Source: Bacteroidota bacterium
Lineage (GTDB): Bacteria > Bacteroidota > Kryptoniia > Kryptoniales > JAKASW01
Direction: 5' to 3'
Length of the DNA: 26,999 bases
Assembly: GCA_021796055.1 (NCBI GenBank)
Contig: JAJYOS010000004.1
Span: 1 to 26,999 of the forward strand
The notes beneath the pieces were generated by a model. The model saw only the letters and a program-made list of their open reading frames with translations, had not been told where the DNA came from and searched no databases. Below, in pieces: positions 7,355 through 15,266 of this stretch; positions within the stretch are counted from its first letter, which is position 1, and every line of letters starts with the position of its first letter. The translations under genes and the position numbers were made by a program.

Positions 7355-8261
7355 ACTTGTCGGCATAATCGGGCATCCCATAAGTCACAGCTGGTCGCCC
7401 GCGATTCACCAGGCCGCGTTCAAATTCACAAAACAGAATTATGACTACGCGGCGTTTGATGTTCTTCCGAAGAATCTACGGGAGGCAATGAAGGGGATTC
7501 TTGCACTGGGCATAGTCGGATGCAATGTCACCGTGCCCCACAAAGAAGCCGTCATAGAGTTTCTTGACGAGGTTTCTGCGGACGCAAGGCTTGTGGGAGC
7601 GGTAAACACGGTCTATGTTGAAGATGGAACCCTGTTTGGTCACAACACGGATGTAGACGGCGTCGTTGAAGCTCTAAAGCCGTTTAAAGAGCAGGTGGCG
7701 AACCATCCTGTCACGGTTTTCGGCGCCGGTGGGGGAGCGCGTGCTGTCGTTTATTCTCTGATAACATATTTCAAACCCAGTGAGATATTCATCGTTAACA
7801 GGGACGCGTCGAGGGCCGAACTACTCAAGAAATTTTTCGCCGACTCGCAGAACTACCTAAACATTAGGATCGATGAGCTCCACAACCTCAATGAGGCCGA
7901 TGCCATCGCGAAGAGCAAACTTGTCGTGAACGCGACTCCGGTCGGCATGTTCCCGGAGGTGGGGGAAAGCGTGATGCTGGATGATTCCGCTGACCTGGAG
8001 GGAAAGATCTTCTTCGATTTGGTTTACAATCCGGTCCATACAGAGTTCCTGAAAACCGCGCGCAAAAGGAATGCGATTATCGTAAGCGGGCTTGAGATGT
8101 TGTACCACCAGGCGGCGAAGGCTTTCGAGCTTTGGACCGGGATGGCTATGCCTCTGGATAGAATAAGGGCCGAGCTTGATCGCAAGTTTCTCGATGAGGG
8201 CAAGCCCAGGCAGAAGAAACAGAAAGCGCAAAAGAGCATCGCCGGCGAAGAGCATATTTGA
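7326..8261 (+). CDS. aroE: Shikimate dehydrogenase
   Basis: The enzyme reduces 3-dehydroshikimate to shikimate with NADPH. The N-terminal substrate domain shows GHPISHSWSPAIH (S22 and S24 bind shikimate), NVTVPHKEAV with catalytic K73, N94 in GAVNTV, and catalytic D109 in GHNTDVDG. The nucleotide-binding loop GAGGGARA is at 133-140, followed by NRD at 158-160 (typical of NADP-preferring members) and NATPVGMFP. At 311 residues it is slightly longer than usual because of a Lys/Gln-rich C-terminal tail (about 25 residues). Start choice: the frame is open further upstream, but the ATG at 7326 places the conserved KLVGIIGHP at the normal distance. There is no clear ribosome binding site. It overlaps the TPR gene by 29 bases, so re-initiation is likely. 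Confidence 0.95.
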   Translation: MRRNIKTHAKLVGIIGHPISHSWSPAIHQAAFKFTKQNYDYAAFDVLPKNLREAMKGILALGIVGCNVTVPHKEAVIEFLDEVSADARLVGAVNTVYVEDGTLFGHNTDVDGVVEALKPFKEQVANHPVTVFGAGGGARAVVYSLITYFKPSEIFIVNRDASRAELLKKFFADSQNYLNIRIDELHNLNEADAIAKSKLVVNATPVGMFPEVGESVMLDDSADLEGKIFFDLVYNPVHTEFLKTARKRNAIIVSGLEMLYHQAAKAFELWTGMAMPLDRIRAELDRKFLDEGKPRQKKQKAQKSIAGEEHI

Positions 8262-8301
8262 CGCTCGTACTGCCGCGAATGAGCGAGCAGGGGGCCTTCC
8301 T

Positions 8302-8625
8302 TTATTTTCGTAGAAGAGCTGTTATTATGATCAGAGCGTCTTCTACGGGTGCGTCCGAGATACTTCCCCCCGTATGTGATGCGACACTCGTCATGAGGCG
8401 AGCAGCGGCGCTGTGAATTTCTTCCGTCATTTCGATTGATTCAGATATAATGTTTAAGCACTGGATTGAGCTCAGTAAACCATCGTTCAGGCCCGAAAGG
8501 CTTGAATAAGCGTATGCCTTTGCTACGGCTCTTCGAGCGCAGACGCGGGCTTTCCCGTCGTTCCCGTCCAGTCCCGCATCGCGTGCCATGGCAAGTTCGA
8601 TCTCAATGTCTCGCGGAAGCGCCAT
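8302..8625 (-). CDS. Hypothetical small helical protein overlapping the end of uvrA
   Basis: I do not recognise this 107-residue protein. It is predicted to be mostly alpha-helical and soluble, with no signal peptide or membrane helix. An N-terminal half rich in Ala, Arg and Asp (PRDIEIELAMARDAGLDGND, then ARVCARRAVAKAYAYSS) resembles helical-bundle proteins such as HEPN-like families, but no diagnostic RxxxxH motif is present. The ATG is preceded by GAGG about ten bases upstream, and the reading frame overlaps the last 23 bases of uvrA in another frame. It is probably the second gene of a uvrA transcript. It could be a repair accessory or simply a passenger. Confidence 0.6.
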   Translation of the reverse strand: MALPRDIEIELAMARDAGLDGNDGKARVCARRAVAKAYAYSSLSGLNDGLLSSIQCLNIISESIEMTEEIHSAAARLMTSVASHTGGSISDAPVEDALIIITALLRK

Positions 8626-11506
8626 TTGTTCCGTTCCTCAGATAATCCGCGAGATATTTGCCAGTGTAGGATGCCTTTGACTTCATAATCGTTTCTGGAG
8701 GTCCTTGTGCTACTATCGTGCCACCTCCGGCACCGCCTTCCGGACCGAGATCGATCACCCAGTCCGCGCACTTGACCACATCAAGATTGTGTTCTACGAT
8801 GATGACCGTATTTCCCTTGTCGACGAGTTTGTGCAGCAGGTCAAGAAGTATCCTGATGTCTTCGAAGTGCAGCCCGGTGGTCGGCTCATCGAGTATGTAG
8901 AGTGTCTTGCCTGTGGCGACCTTGGAAAGCTCCGTGGCGAGCTTAACTCGCTGCGCCTCGCCTCCGGAGAGCGTCGTGGATGATTGTCCGAGACGAAGGT
9001 AGCCGAGGCCGACATCCACCATTGTCTGAAGCTTTCTGTTAATCGATGGGATATCCTCGAAGAGCTGAGCGGCCTCCTCGACAGTCATCTCGAGTACATC
9101 GGCTATCGTCTTTCCCTTGTATTTCACGTCGAGGGTCGCGGCGCTGAATCTTTTCCCGTTGCATACTTCACACTTGACGTAGACATCGGGGAGGAAACTC
9201 ATCTCGATTTTTCTCATCCCATCGCCTTCGCAGGCCGGGCAGCGTCCTTCTTGAACGTTGAACGAAAACCTACCGGGTCGGTAACCTCGTAGTTTCGACT
9301 CCGGAAGCTGCGAGAACAAATCTCTTATCGCGGTAAATACTCCGACGTAAGTCGCGGGATTGGAACGCGGAGTCCTGCCAATCGGCGACTGGTCGACGTC
9401 GACGACCTTGTCGATGAGTTCCATCCCGGTTATCTCTTTGTATGGAAGGGGCTGGTCGGACATTCTATAAAACCGTTTGCCCAGTATCCTGTAGAGAGTA
9501 TCATTGATCAGCGTGGATTTTCCCGATCCACTCACACCGGTAATGCAGACGAAGAGTCCAAGAGGGAATTTGACATCGACATCCCTAAGATTATTTCCTG
9601 AAGCGCCCTTCAATGATAGGTAGGCGTCGTTCGGCTGTCTTAGAAGTTCCTTCGGCCTTACCGGTATCTCTTTCTCATCGCGCAGGTATGCTGCCGTCAA
9701 TGACTCCTCTTTTTCCGAAAGTAGTTCCTCGAAAGTTCCTGCCTTGACGACGCGTCCCCCATGCTCGCCGGCCCCCGGGCCGAGGTCCACTATGTAATCG
9801 GCATTCTCCATTGTCTCACGGTCATGTTCAACAACGATAACGGTGTTGCCGAGGTCACGGAGGGACTTGAGTGAGTTGATTAGGCGAACGTTATCGCGCT
9901 GATGAAGCCCGATGGATGGTTCGTCGATTACGTACAGAACGCCTGTCAGTTGGGAGCCGATCTGAGTCGCGAGCCTGATTCGCTGCGATTCTCCCCCGGA
10001 TAAGGTCCCTGAAGGGCGATTCAGGTTGAGATAGTCGAGTCCGACGTTGAGCAGAAACTTCAGCCTGGTTCTTATCTCATGCAGGATTGGTTGAGCTACT
10101 TTTTGACTCCGTTTTGGGAGTGTCAACGCGTCCATAACATTACTCACCCTGTCGATGGGATCTTTGACAACTGAGTTTATAACAAGCTCGTCCCCGTTAT
10201 TTTCCACCACACGGACAAACCGGCTTTCCGCCCTCAACCTTGTCCCGCCACAAGCATTACACTCGCTGAAGGGGAGGTGAGCCTCGATATCCGCCGCCTG
10301 CTTGCCGAAATAGACTTCGAAGTCGAGCTGCTTGAGCATCGGAACAAGCCCTTCGAACTTATTGTTCAGGTTTGAAATCGAGACTCCGGCAAACTTTATT
10401 CCTTTCTTGCTCTCCTTCAGGTTCTTGCCGTAAAAAATCAAATCCCGGACTGCAGAGTTGAGCTGCTCGAAGGGTGTATTGGTATTCACGCCATGCGGCT
10501 CGAGGAGGCTATTGAGCATGCTCATCAAGAAAAAGTCGTCCCGCTTAGGAAAGAGGAGGGCTCCTTCGGTTATCGACAATTTGGGATCGACAACAATTGC
10601 CTCTGGATTGATGTCGCGGCTCAGTCCGGTCCCGCCGCAAGTGCGACACATGCCGAATTTTGAATTGAAGGAGAACGAGTTCGGCGCGAGGTCTGGATAA
10701 CTCGTCCCGCATTTCGGACACGACTTTAAACGGCTGAAGAATGTGTCCTTTTTTGCTTCGTTCTCATGAACGATAACTGTGCCGGAGCCTCGTTCTAATC
10801 CGATCTTTAAAGACTCGCGGAGCCGCGACGATGACTTAGCCTGAATCTTCAATTTGTCGACCACAAGTTCGATGTTGTGCGTTCCGTACCGGGAAACTTC
10901 CATCCCTTCCTGAAGATCCTTCAGGACGCCATCCACTCTTGCCTGCACGAAACCTTCCGCCATGAGTTCTCGAAACAGTTCTCTGTAATGTCCCTTCCGT
11001 CCAATCACCAGAGGGGCGAGGAGCAAGATATTGCGATTGGCAAAATTGCTTAAGATAGTCTGATGAATCTGATCGGGAGTCTGCTGCTGCACCGGAATGT
11101 TGCAGTTGACGCAAAATTGCGTGCCGACTTTCGCAAAGAGTAAACGGACGTAATCGTAAATCTCCGTCACTGTTCCGACTGTCGAATGAGGATTGGTGCT
11201 GATTGTCTTCTGATCGATAGCCACTGATGGACTGAGACCCTCGATCAAATCCACGTCGGGACGTTCGAGGATTTGTAAGAATTGGCGGGCGTATGCCATC
11301 ATAGTTTCCAGGTAGCGCCTCTGACCTTCGGCATATATCGTGTCGAATGCGAGCGACGATTTGCCGCTTCCGCTCAGTCCAGTTATTACTATGAATTTCT
11401 CCCGGGGAAGATCGAGATCAATGGATTTGAGATTGTGCTGTCTGGCACCTCGAATCACTATGTTGTCCAAAGCGTTCTTTGGATTTTCGCCTGGTATTCT
11501 TTTCAT
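8603..11506 (-). CDS. uvrA: Excinuclease ABC subunit A
   Basis: UvrA is the damage-recognition ATPase of nucleotide excision repair and loads UvrB on DNA. The protein has 967 residues from the chosen ATG. It shows Walker A GLSGSGKSS at 43-51, a first zinc module with Cys at 263, 266, 287 and 290, ABC signature LSGGESQR at 502-509, Walker A GVSGSGKST at 657-665, a second zinc finger with Cys at 756, 759, 779 and 782, and signature LSGGEAQR at 846-853. Both ATPase sites look intact. Start choice: the frame stays open to 11641. The conserved NALDNIVIRGARQHNLKSIDL begins just after the ATG at 11506, and the upstream 45 codons look non-coding. An ATP-grasp/exonuclease pair diverges from its 5' side. 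Confidence 0.96.
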   Translation of the reverse strand: MKRIPGENPKNALDNIVIRGARQHNLKSIDLDLPREKFIVITGLSGSGKSSLAFDTIYAEGQRRYLETMMAYARQFLQILERPDVDLIEGLSPSVAIDQKTISTNPHSTVGTVTEIYDYVRLLFAKVGTQFCVNCNIPVQQQTPDQIHQTILSNFANRNILLLAPLVIGRKGHYRELFRELMAEGFVQARVDGVLKDLQEGMEVSRYGTHNIELVVDKLKIQAKSSSRLRESLKIGLERGSGTVIVHENEAKKDTFFSRLKSCPKCGTSYPDLAPNSFSFNSKFGMCRTCGGTGLSRDINPEAIVVDPKLSITEGALLFPKRDDFFLMSMLNSLLEPHGVNTNTPFEQLNSAVRDLIFYGKNLKESKKGIKFAGVSISNLNNKFEGLVPMLKQLDFEVYFGKQAADIEAHLPFSECNACGGTRLRAESRFVRVVENNGDELVINSVVKDPIDRVSNVMDALTLPKRSQKVAQPILHEIRTRLKFLLNVGLDYLNLNRPSGTLSGGESQRIRLATQIGSQLTGVLYVIDEPSIGLHQRDNVRLINSLKSLRDLGNTVIVVEHDRETMENADYIVDLGPGAGEHGGRVVKAGTFEELLSEKEESLTAAYLRDEKEIPVRPKELLRQPNDAYLSLKGASGNNLRDVDVKFPLGLFVCITGVSGSGKSTLINDTLYRILGKRFYRMSDQPLPYKEITGMELIDKVVDVDQSPIGRTPRSNPATYVGVFTAIRDLFSQLPESKLRGYRPGRFSFNVQEGRCPACEGDGMRKIEMSFLPDVYVKCEVCNGKRFSAATLDVKYKGKTIADVLEMTVEEAAQLFEDIPSINRKLQTMVDVGLGYLRLGQSSTTLSGGEAQRVKLATELSKVATGKTLYILDEPTTGLHFEDIRILLDLLHKLVDKGNTVIIVEHNLDVVKCADWVIDLGPEGGAGGGTIVAQGPPETIMKSKASYTGKYLADYLRNGTNGASARH

Positions 11507-11672
11507 CCGAATCCCAAATTTATCCCTGATCCGCTCCAATTTCAATCCAAAACATCGCACTCTCCACGGCATGTGGGGCACAAAATGAATCAACCCATGG
11601 CGCGTTTCGAGTCCCAGTGGCGCGATGGCATCCTTAGCCAACTGAGTAGAAAGATTCTTAAATTATGCTGAT

Positions 11673-12599
11673 ATGGAAACTATTGATTGCGCGGTAATTT
11701 ACGAGTGGGAATACGACGATGATTTCGTATCGATATTGTCGAACAAGTTGTCGGCAATGAACATTACGCACAGAGTCTTCCATGCGGGCGAACTCAAAGG
11801 CACTCTCGATAAGGTGAAGGAAAGGGAGCTCAACTTCCGTTGTGTTCTCGACCGTGCGTCCGATGTCGATGAAACTGCGGAGGCTCTCGTTACAATGCTA
11901 AGGCGGAGGGGGACACGCATAGTGAACGATCCCGTCGAGATCCGGCACGCCTCTGACAAAGCATCCATGCATCTTGAGTTTATAACCGCCGGCATCTATG
12001 TCCCGTACACTATAATCATTTCGCCGTATAGCACTCAGAGGGAAGTCAAGCTGAGTATCGGAGAATTGGCGCGCCTGGGCCGACCGTTCATTATCAAACC
12101 GGCAAATACTACCGGGGGCGGTATAGGGGTCGTCACCGGTGCGGAAGGTCTTCAGGAGGTCATCGAAACGAGGCAGCATAACAAAGACGACAAATATTTG
12201 TTGCAGAAAAAGGTCGAGCCGATTCAGACGAACGGGCGCCGCGCGTGGTTCAGGCCATTCTATGTTTTCGGAAAAGTTCTCATCTGCTGGTGGGACGATC
12301 AAACTCATCTTTACTATGAAGCGACTGAGGATGAAATATCGCGATTTGCTTTGAGTGAGGTCGACAAAATAGTTCGGAGGATACACGACGTCTGCAAGTT
12401 GGAATTCTTTTCGACGGAAATCGCGTTGTCAGAAGACAGGCAGTTCATCGTTATAGATTATGTCAATGAGATGTGTGATATGAGAATAAAGTCGAAACAT
12501 TACGACGGCGTCCCCGACACCGTTGTCGAAGAGATAGCGGCGCGATTAGCTGTCGGGGTTCGCGAACTCATTGAGCAGAGGAAGCAAATTTCCGCATGA
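11673..12599 (+). CDS. ATP-grasp (RimK-like) ligase of unknown substrate
   Basis: The 308 residues form an ATP-grasp enzyme. The N-terminal pre-ATP-grasp domain covers about 1-90. The ATP-binding part follows, with ND at 85-86, K142 in FIIKPAN, a glycine loop TTGGGIGVV at 146-154, and metal-binding E249 and IDYVNEM (D262, N265) near the end. RimK-like enzymes join an amino acid or amine to a carboxylate using ATP; here the substrate cannot be read from sequence. The stop overlaps the start of the exonuclease-UvrC fusion gene (ATGA at 12596), implying coupled translation. There is no Shine-Dalgarno sequence before the ATG. AT-rich TTAAAT and TATGCT hexamers lie so close (11658-11669) that a leaderless or near-leaderless message is possible. 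Confidence 0.8.
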   Translation: METIDCAVIYEWEYDDDFVSILSNKLSAMNITHRVFHAGELKGTLDKVKERELNFRCVLDRASDVDETAEALVTMLRRRGTRIVNDPVEIRHASDKASMHLEFITAGIYVPYTIIISPYSTQREVKLSIGELARLGRPFIIKPANTTGGGIGVVTGAEGLQEVIETRQHNKDDKYLLQKKVEPIQTNGRRAWFRPFYVFGKVLICWWDDQTHLYYEATEDEISRFALSEVDKIVRRIHDVCKLEFFSTEIALSEDRQFIVIDYVNEMCDMRIKSKHYDGVPDTVVEEIAARLAVGVRELIEQRKQISA

Positions 12600-14242
12600 T
12601 GTCGGAAACGTTATCCGTGCTTGAAGATGACTTCAATGATGCTGTCTTTTCGGTTGTCGACGTTGAAACTACCGGCACTATGGCGGCTGACGAAAGGATA
12701 ATCGAGTTTGCCGCCTACAAGGTGCATCGCGGAAAGATAATCGACGAATATTCGACGCTGGTGAATCCCGGTCGACACATTCCGAATTTCATTCGGAACA
12801 TGACGGGCATAAGCAACGACATGGTCTATGGTGCGCCACAGTTCAAGGACATTGCGCTACCGATCAGCAGGTTTCTGGAAGGCTCGATCTTCGTCGCTCA
12901 CAACGCTCAGTTTGACTACTCTTTTGTCCGCAGCGAAATGAACAAGGCTGGGTTCGGACTGGATATACCGCATCTTTGCACCCGGAAGCTCAGCTCACGG
13001 GTCTTTCCTCAGCTTCCCAGGAAAGCGCTCGATCAGGTTTGTCATCACCTCGGGATAAAAATCAGCGGGCGGCATCGCGCGTACGGTGACGCAAGGGCGA
13101 CGGCTCATCTTCTCATTGAACTACTTGAGTTTGTGAGAGAGCGGCATGAGGTGGTTAGTCTTGAAGAGCTGCTCAATTTTCAGAACATCCCGCAACGGAT
13201 CGACAGGCATCAGAACCAGAACGTGTTCAAGTCGGCCATGAAAGCGGTCCCGAATGCTCCGGGAGTCTATCTGGTTCACGATTCCGACGACGAGATCGTT
13301 TACGTCGGCAAAGCCAAGAACCTGAAGCTCAGGATGGCTTCCTACCTGACTGAGAACGCGAGAGACGCGGCGAAGGTTCGCAAAATGCTCAGCACGGCCA
13401 GGAGGCTTGAGTGGGAACAAACTTCGTCAGAATTAAGCGCCTTCATGAGGGAGGTCCAGCTCATAAGGCGACATCGACCGCGCTTCAACTCTCAACTTGT
13501 CAACCCGAGGCGATTTCCATTTATCAAGTTATCTACCGAGAGAAGATTTGAAAGGCTCGACCTTGTCTATGAGCTGGCTGAAGACGGTAGATACTACGGT
13601 CCGTTCGAAAGCTCGTTCGTAGCAGAGCAGGTGCTTTACGCGGCAGACAAGTACTTCAAGCTCGTGAAGTGCGAGAATGATTTTGTCGAGCCCTTTGATC
13701 CGTGTCTTTATTTCTACATCGACAGATGCGCCGCGCCTTGCAAGGGAGATGTAACCGCCGAGACTTATAACTTGGAAGTCGAAGCCGCCGAGGAATTCCT
13801 GAGCGGCTCCTTTGAGAAGCTTATCGCAGAGTTGCGTTTCAGACTCGACGAGTTGTCGAAGAAACTTGAATTCGAAGATGCTGCCGTTGCCCGCGACCAG
13901 ATCGAGATTATCGAGCGAATGTCCTCTAAACTGAGACTCCTAAATGGCCCGATAGGGAAGGCGAACTTCATTTGCGGCTGGACTAATGAAGGGACCATTG
14001 AATTGTATAGGGTGAGCAGGGGACTGGTGTTTGGGCCGGTAAAGAGCGGAGGGAACGAGTTGGACCCGGCGCTTGAATTCCTGAAAAATAAATCGGAAAG
14101 TATCACAAGCGATTTTGTCCCTCTTAGGATCCTACTGAATTACGCGATGAAGAATCAGGACGGTTTCTTCAAAATCGATACAGGCGGTATAGGGAACGGC
14201 GAGGAGATCCTGAGCAAAATAAAAACCGCTGCCGGTCTCTGA
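12596..14242 (+). CDS. DEDDh 3'-5' exonuclease fused to UvrC N-terminal (GIY-YIG) nuclease
   Basis: Residues about 15-180 form a DnaQ-like exonuclease with all three motifs: DVET (D22, E24), HNAQFDYSF (D107) and HRAYGDARA (H160, D165). Residues about 215-300 form the UvrC-type GIY-YIG endonuclease (PGVYLVHD, VYVGKAKNLKLRM with R246, E286). A cysteine set C359, C370, C378, C382 follows, with the 11-8-4 spacing close to the iron-sulfur cysteines reported for UvrC. A UVR (UvrB-binding-like) helix pair lies at about 406-440. The C-terminal RNase H-like and helix-hairpin-helix parts of UvrC are absent, as in Cho. The gene overlaps the ATP-grasp gene and diverges from uvrA, so a role in excision repair or gap processing is likely. 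Such exonuclease-Cho fusions are known elsewhere. Confidence 0.88.
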   Translation: MMSETLSVLEDDFNDAVFSVVDVETTGTMAADERIIEFAAYKVHRGKIIDEYSTLVNPGRHIPNFIRNMTGISNDMVYGAPQFKDIALPISRFLEGSIFVAHNAQFDYSFVRSEMNKAGFGLDIPHLCTRKLSSRVFPQLPRKALDQVCHHLGIKISGRHRAYGDARATAHLLIELLEFVRERHEVVSLEELLNFQNIPQRIDRHQNQNVFKSAMKAVPNAPGVYLVHDSDDEIVYVGKAKNLKLRMASYLTENARDAAKVRKMLSTARRLEWEQTSSELSAFMREVQLIRRHRPRFNSQLVNPRRFPFIKLSTERRFERLDLVYELAEDGRYYGPFESSFVAEQVLYAADKYFKLVKCENDFVEPFDPCLYFYIDRCAAPCKGDVTAETYNLEVEAAEEFLSGSFEKLIAELRFRLDELSKKLEFEDAAVARDQIEIIERMSSKLRLLNGPIGKANFICGWTNEGTIELYRVSRGLVFGPVKSGGNELDPALEFLKNKSESITSDFVPLRILLNYAMKNQDGFFKIDTGGIGNGEEILSKIKTAAGL

Positions 14243-14255
14243 CCGGACAGCGGTT
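14216..14255 (-). terminator. Rho-independent terminator of the lipoprotein gene, inside the end of the exonuclease gene
   Basis: AACCGCTG-CCGGTC and GACCGG-(A)-CAGCGGTT form a 14-bp stem with a TCT loop at 14224-14255. On the minus strand the stem is followed by TTTTTATTTT, counting the stem's last two T's, which is a good terminator tail. On the plus strand no T run follows. The left arm and loop lie within the last codons of the plus-strand exonuclease gene, including its TGA. Confidence 0.85.
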
Positions 14256-14278
14256 AAGCAATTCGGAGAAGCAGGCCT

Positions 14279-15052
14279 TTATAGTTGGCTAATGAACTCC
14301 TTGGCTCTCGCAGCGTACTGGGATTTCGGGTCTTTGCTGATAAGCTCTTCCCAAATTGTTCTCGCCTCAGGCTTGTTGCCCATATGGACGTACGACATTC
14401 CAAGCATGAGATAAGCCGCGCCGGTCTTATAACTGTGGCCAAAAGACAAAACAGACTTGAAGGCGTTTGCCGCGTCGGTGTATTTCTGCTGGGCGTAATA
14501 GCATTCCCCCATCCAGTACACAGCGTTGCTCGTCATGTTCGGCAGTACTTTGCTGTTGCTTAGGCCGCTGAATATTGCCAGAGCTTCGTTGTACTTCCGG
14601 GTCTTGAAGAGATCTAATCCCTGATTGTAATACTGCATGAATTCCGCCTGAGTTGAGATCGGTCCGATCCCGTTTCCGAGTGAAGCTCGTTCCGCATCGG
14701 CATTCCTCGCGCTAAGATCTCGGTTGATTTGCTTCTGAACAGTGAGTTCCGAATCAAGCTGGTTCACGCGAGCCTGAAGATCCTGAAGGTCCTGCCATTG
14801 CTGGCTGCTTTGTCCGAGTCTCGAGGTAAGGTCGGCGACCTTGGCGTTCAACGCTTTCTTATCCTGCTCAAGTTGTGTCACGGATTTTCGAAGTTGCATG
14901 TTATCGGTCTGCAACTTCTGGTTCTCGAAGTTCAATGAATCCGCGCTGGCCTTTGATGTTTCGACGCTCGACCCGCATCCGGAAAGCAGGAGGTTAGCTG
15001 CGAATAGTAAAGCTACAAACACAAATGATGCCCCATGCAGTGATCGTTTCAT
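14279..15052 (-). CDS. CpoB/YbgF-like lipoprotein with coiled coil and TPR repeats
   Basis: The 257-residue protein has a lipoprotein signal peptide with lipobox L23-S-G-C26. A long coiled coil follows (about residues 40-130, rich in Leu, Gln and Lys heptads such as LQTDNMQLRKSVTQLEQ). Three C-terminal TPR units run from about 150 to the end (YNQGLDLFKTRKYNEALAIF, YWMGECYYAQQKYTDAANAF, AYLMLGMSYVHMGNKPEA). This order is that of CpoB/YbgF and of outer-membrane assembly TPR lipoproteins, which act at the cell envelope. No tol-pal genes are near. Start choice: the frame is open to 15163, but the ATG at 15052 has a strong AGGAGG nine bases upstream and begins the signal peptide. A terminator follows. 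Confidence 0.85.
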   Translation of the reverse strand: MKRSLHGASFVFVALLFAANLLLSGCGSSVETSKASADSLNFENQKLQTDNMQLRKSVTQLEQDKKALNAKVADLTSRLGQSSQQWQDLQDLQARVNQLDSELTVQKQINRDLSARNADAERASLGNGIGPISTQAEFMQYYNQGLDLFKTRKYNEALAIFSGLSNSKVLPNMTSNAVYWMGECYYAQQKYTDAANAFKSVLSFGHSYKTGAAYLMLGMSYVHMGNKPEARTIWEELISKDPKSQYAARAKEFISQL

Positions 15053-15089
15053 AAGGATTTCCCTCCTCAAGATTAAGATTAAAATTCGA

Positions 15090-15242
15090 ATGAAATTAGA
15101 CAAGGGTACTTTAAAAGTCAAGAAAGTAGAGGACGAATTGTTCCGTGTCACATTAGACCGCAATCAGTCGGACATCATCAAGTGGTACATGGACAAGATT
15201 ACAAGCGCGTCACAGTTAGCATTTATTTCAGTATTTGAATAG
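15090..15242 (+). CDS. Possible 50-residue protein, unknown function
   Basis: This short frame lies between the divergent lipoprotein gene and the GH13-type gene. The product is charged and balanced in composition (KLDKGTLKVKKVEDELFRV, then LDRNQSDIIKWYMDKIT), like a small folded domain rather than random translation. It has no recognisable ribosome binding site, and its start lies only 38 bases from the divergent lipoprotein start. It ends 24 bases before the GH13-type gene and could be co-transcribed with it. I do not recognise it, and it may be spurious. Confidence 0.4.
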   Translation: MKLDKGTLKVKKVEDELFRVTLDRNQSDIIKWYMDKITSASQLAFISVFE

Positions 15243-15266
15243 ATTCAGAATGAACAAAACCATCAT

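Noticed and set aside
11507..11641. 45 additional N-terminal residues for uvrA
   Set aside because: The segment resembles no UvrA N-terminus and covers the divergent promoter region; the family start fits the ATG at 11506.
15053..15163. 37 additional N-terminal residues for the CpoB-like lipoprotein
   Set aside because: The signal peptide and a strong AGGAGG place the start at 15052; the extension would bury the signal peptide.
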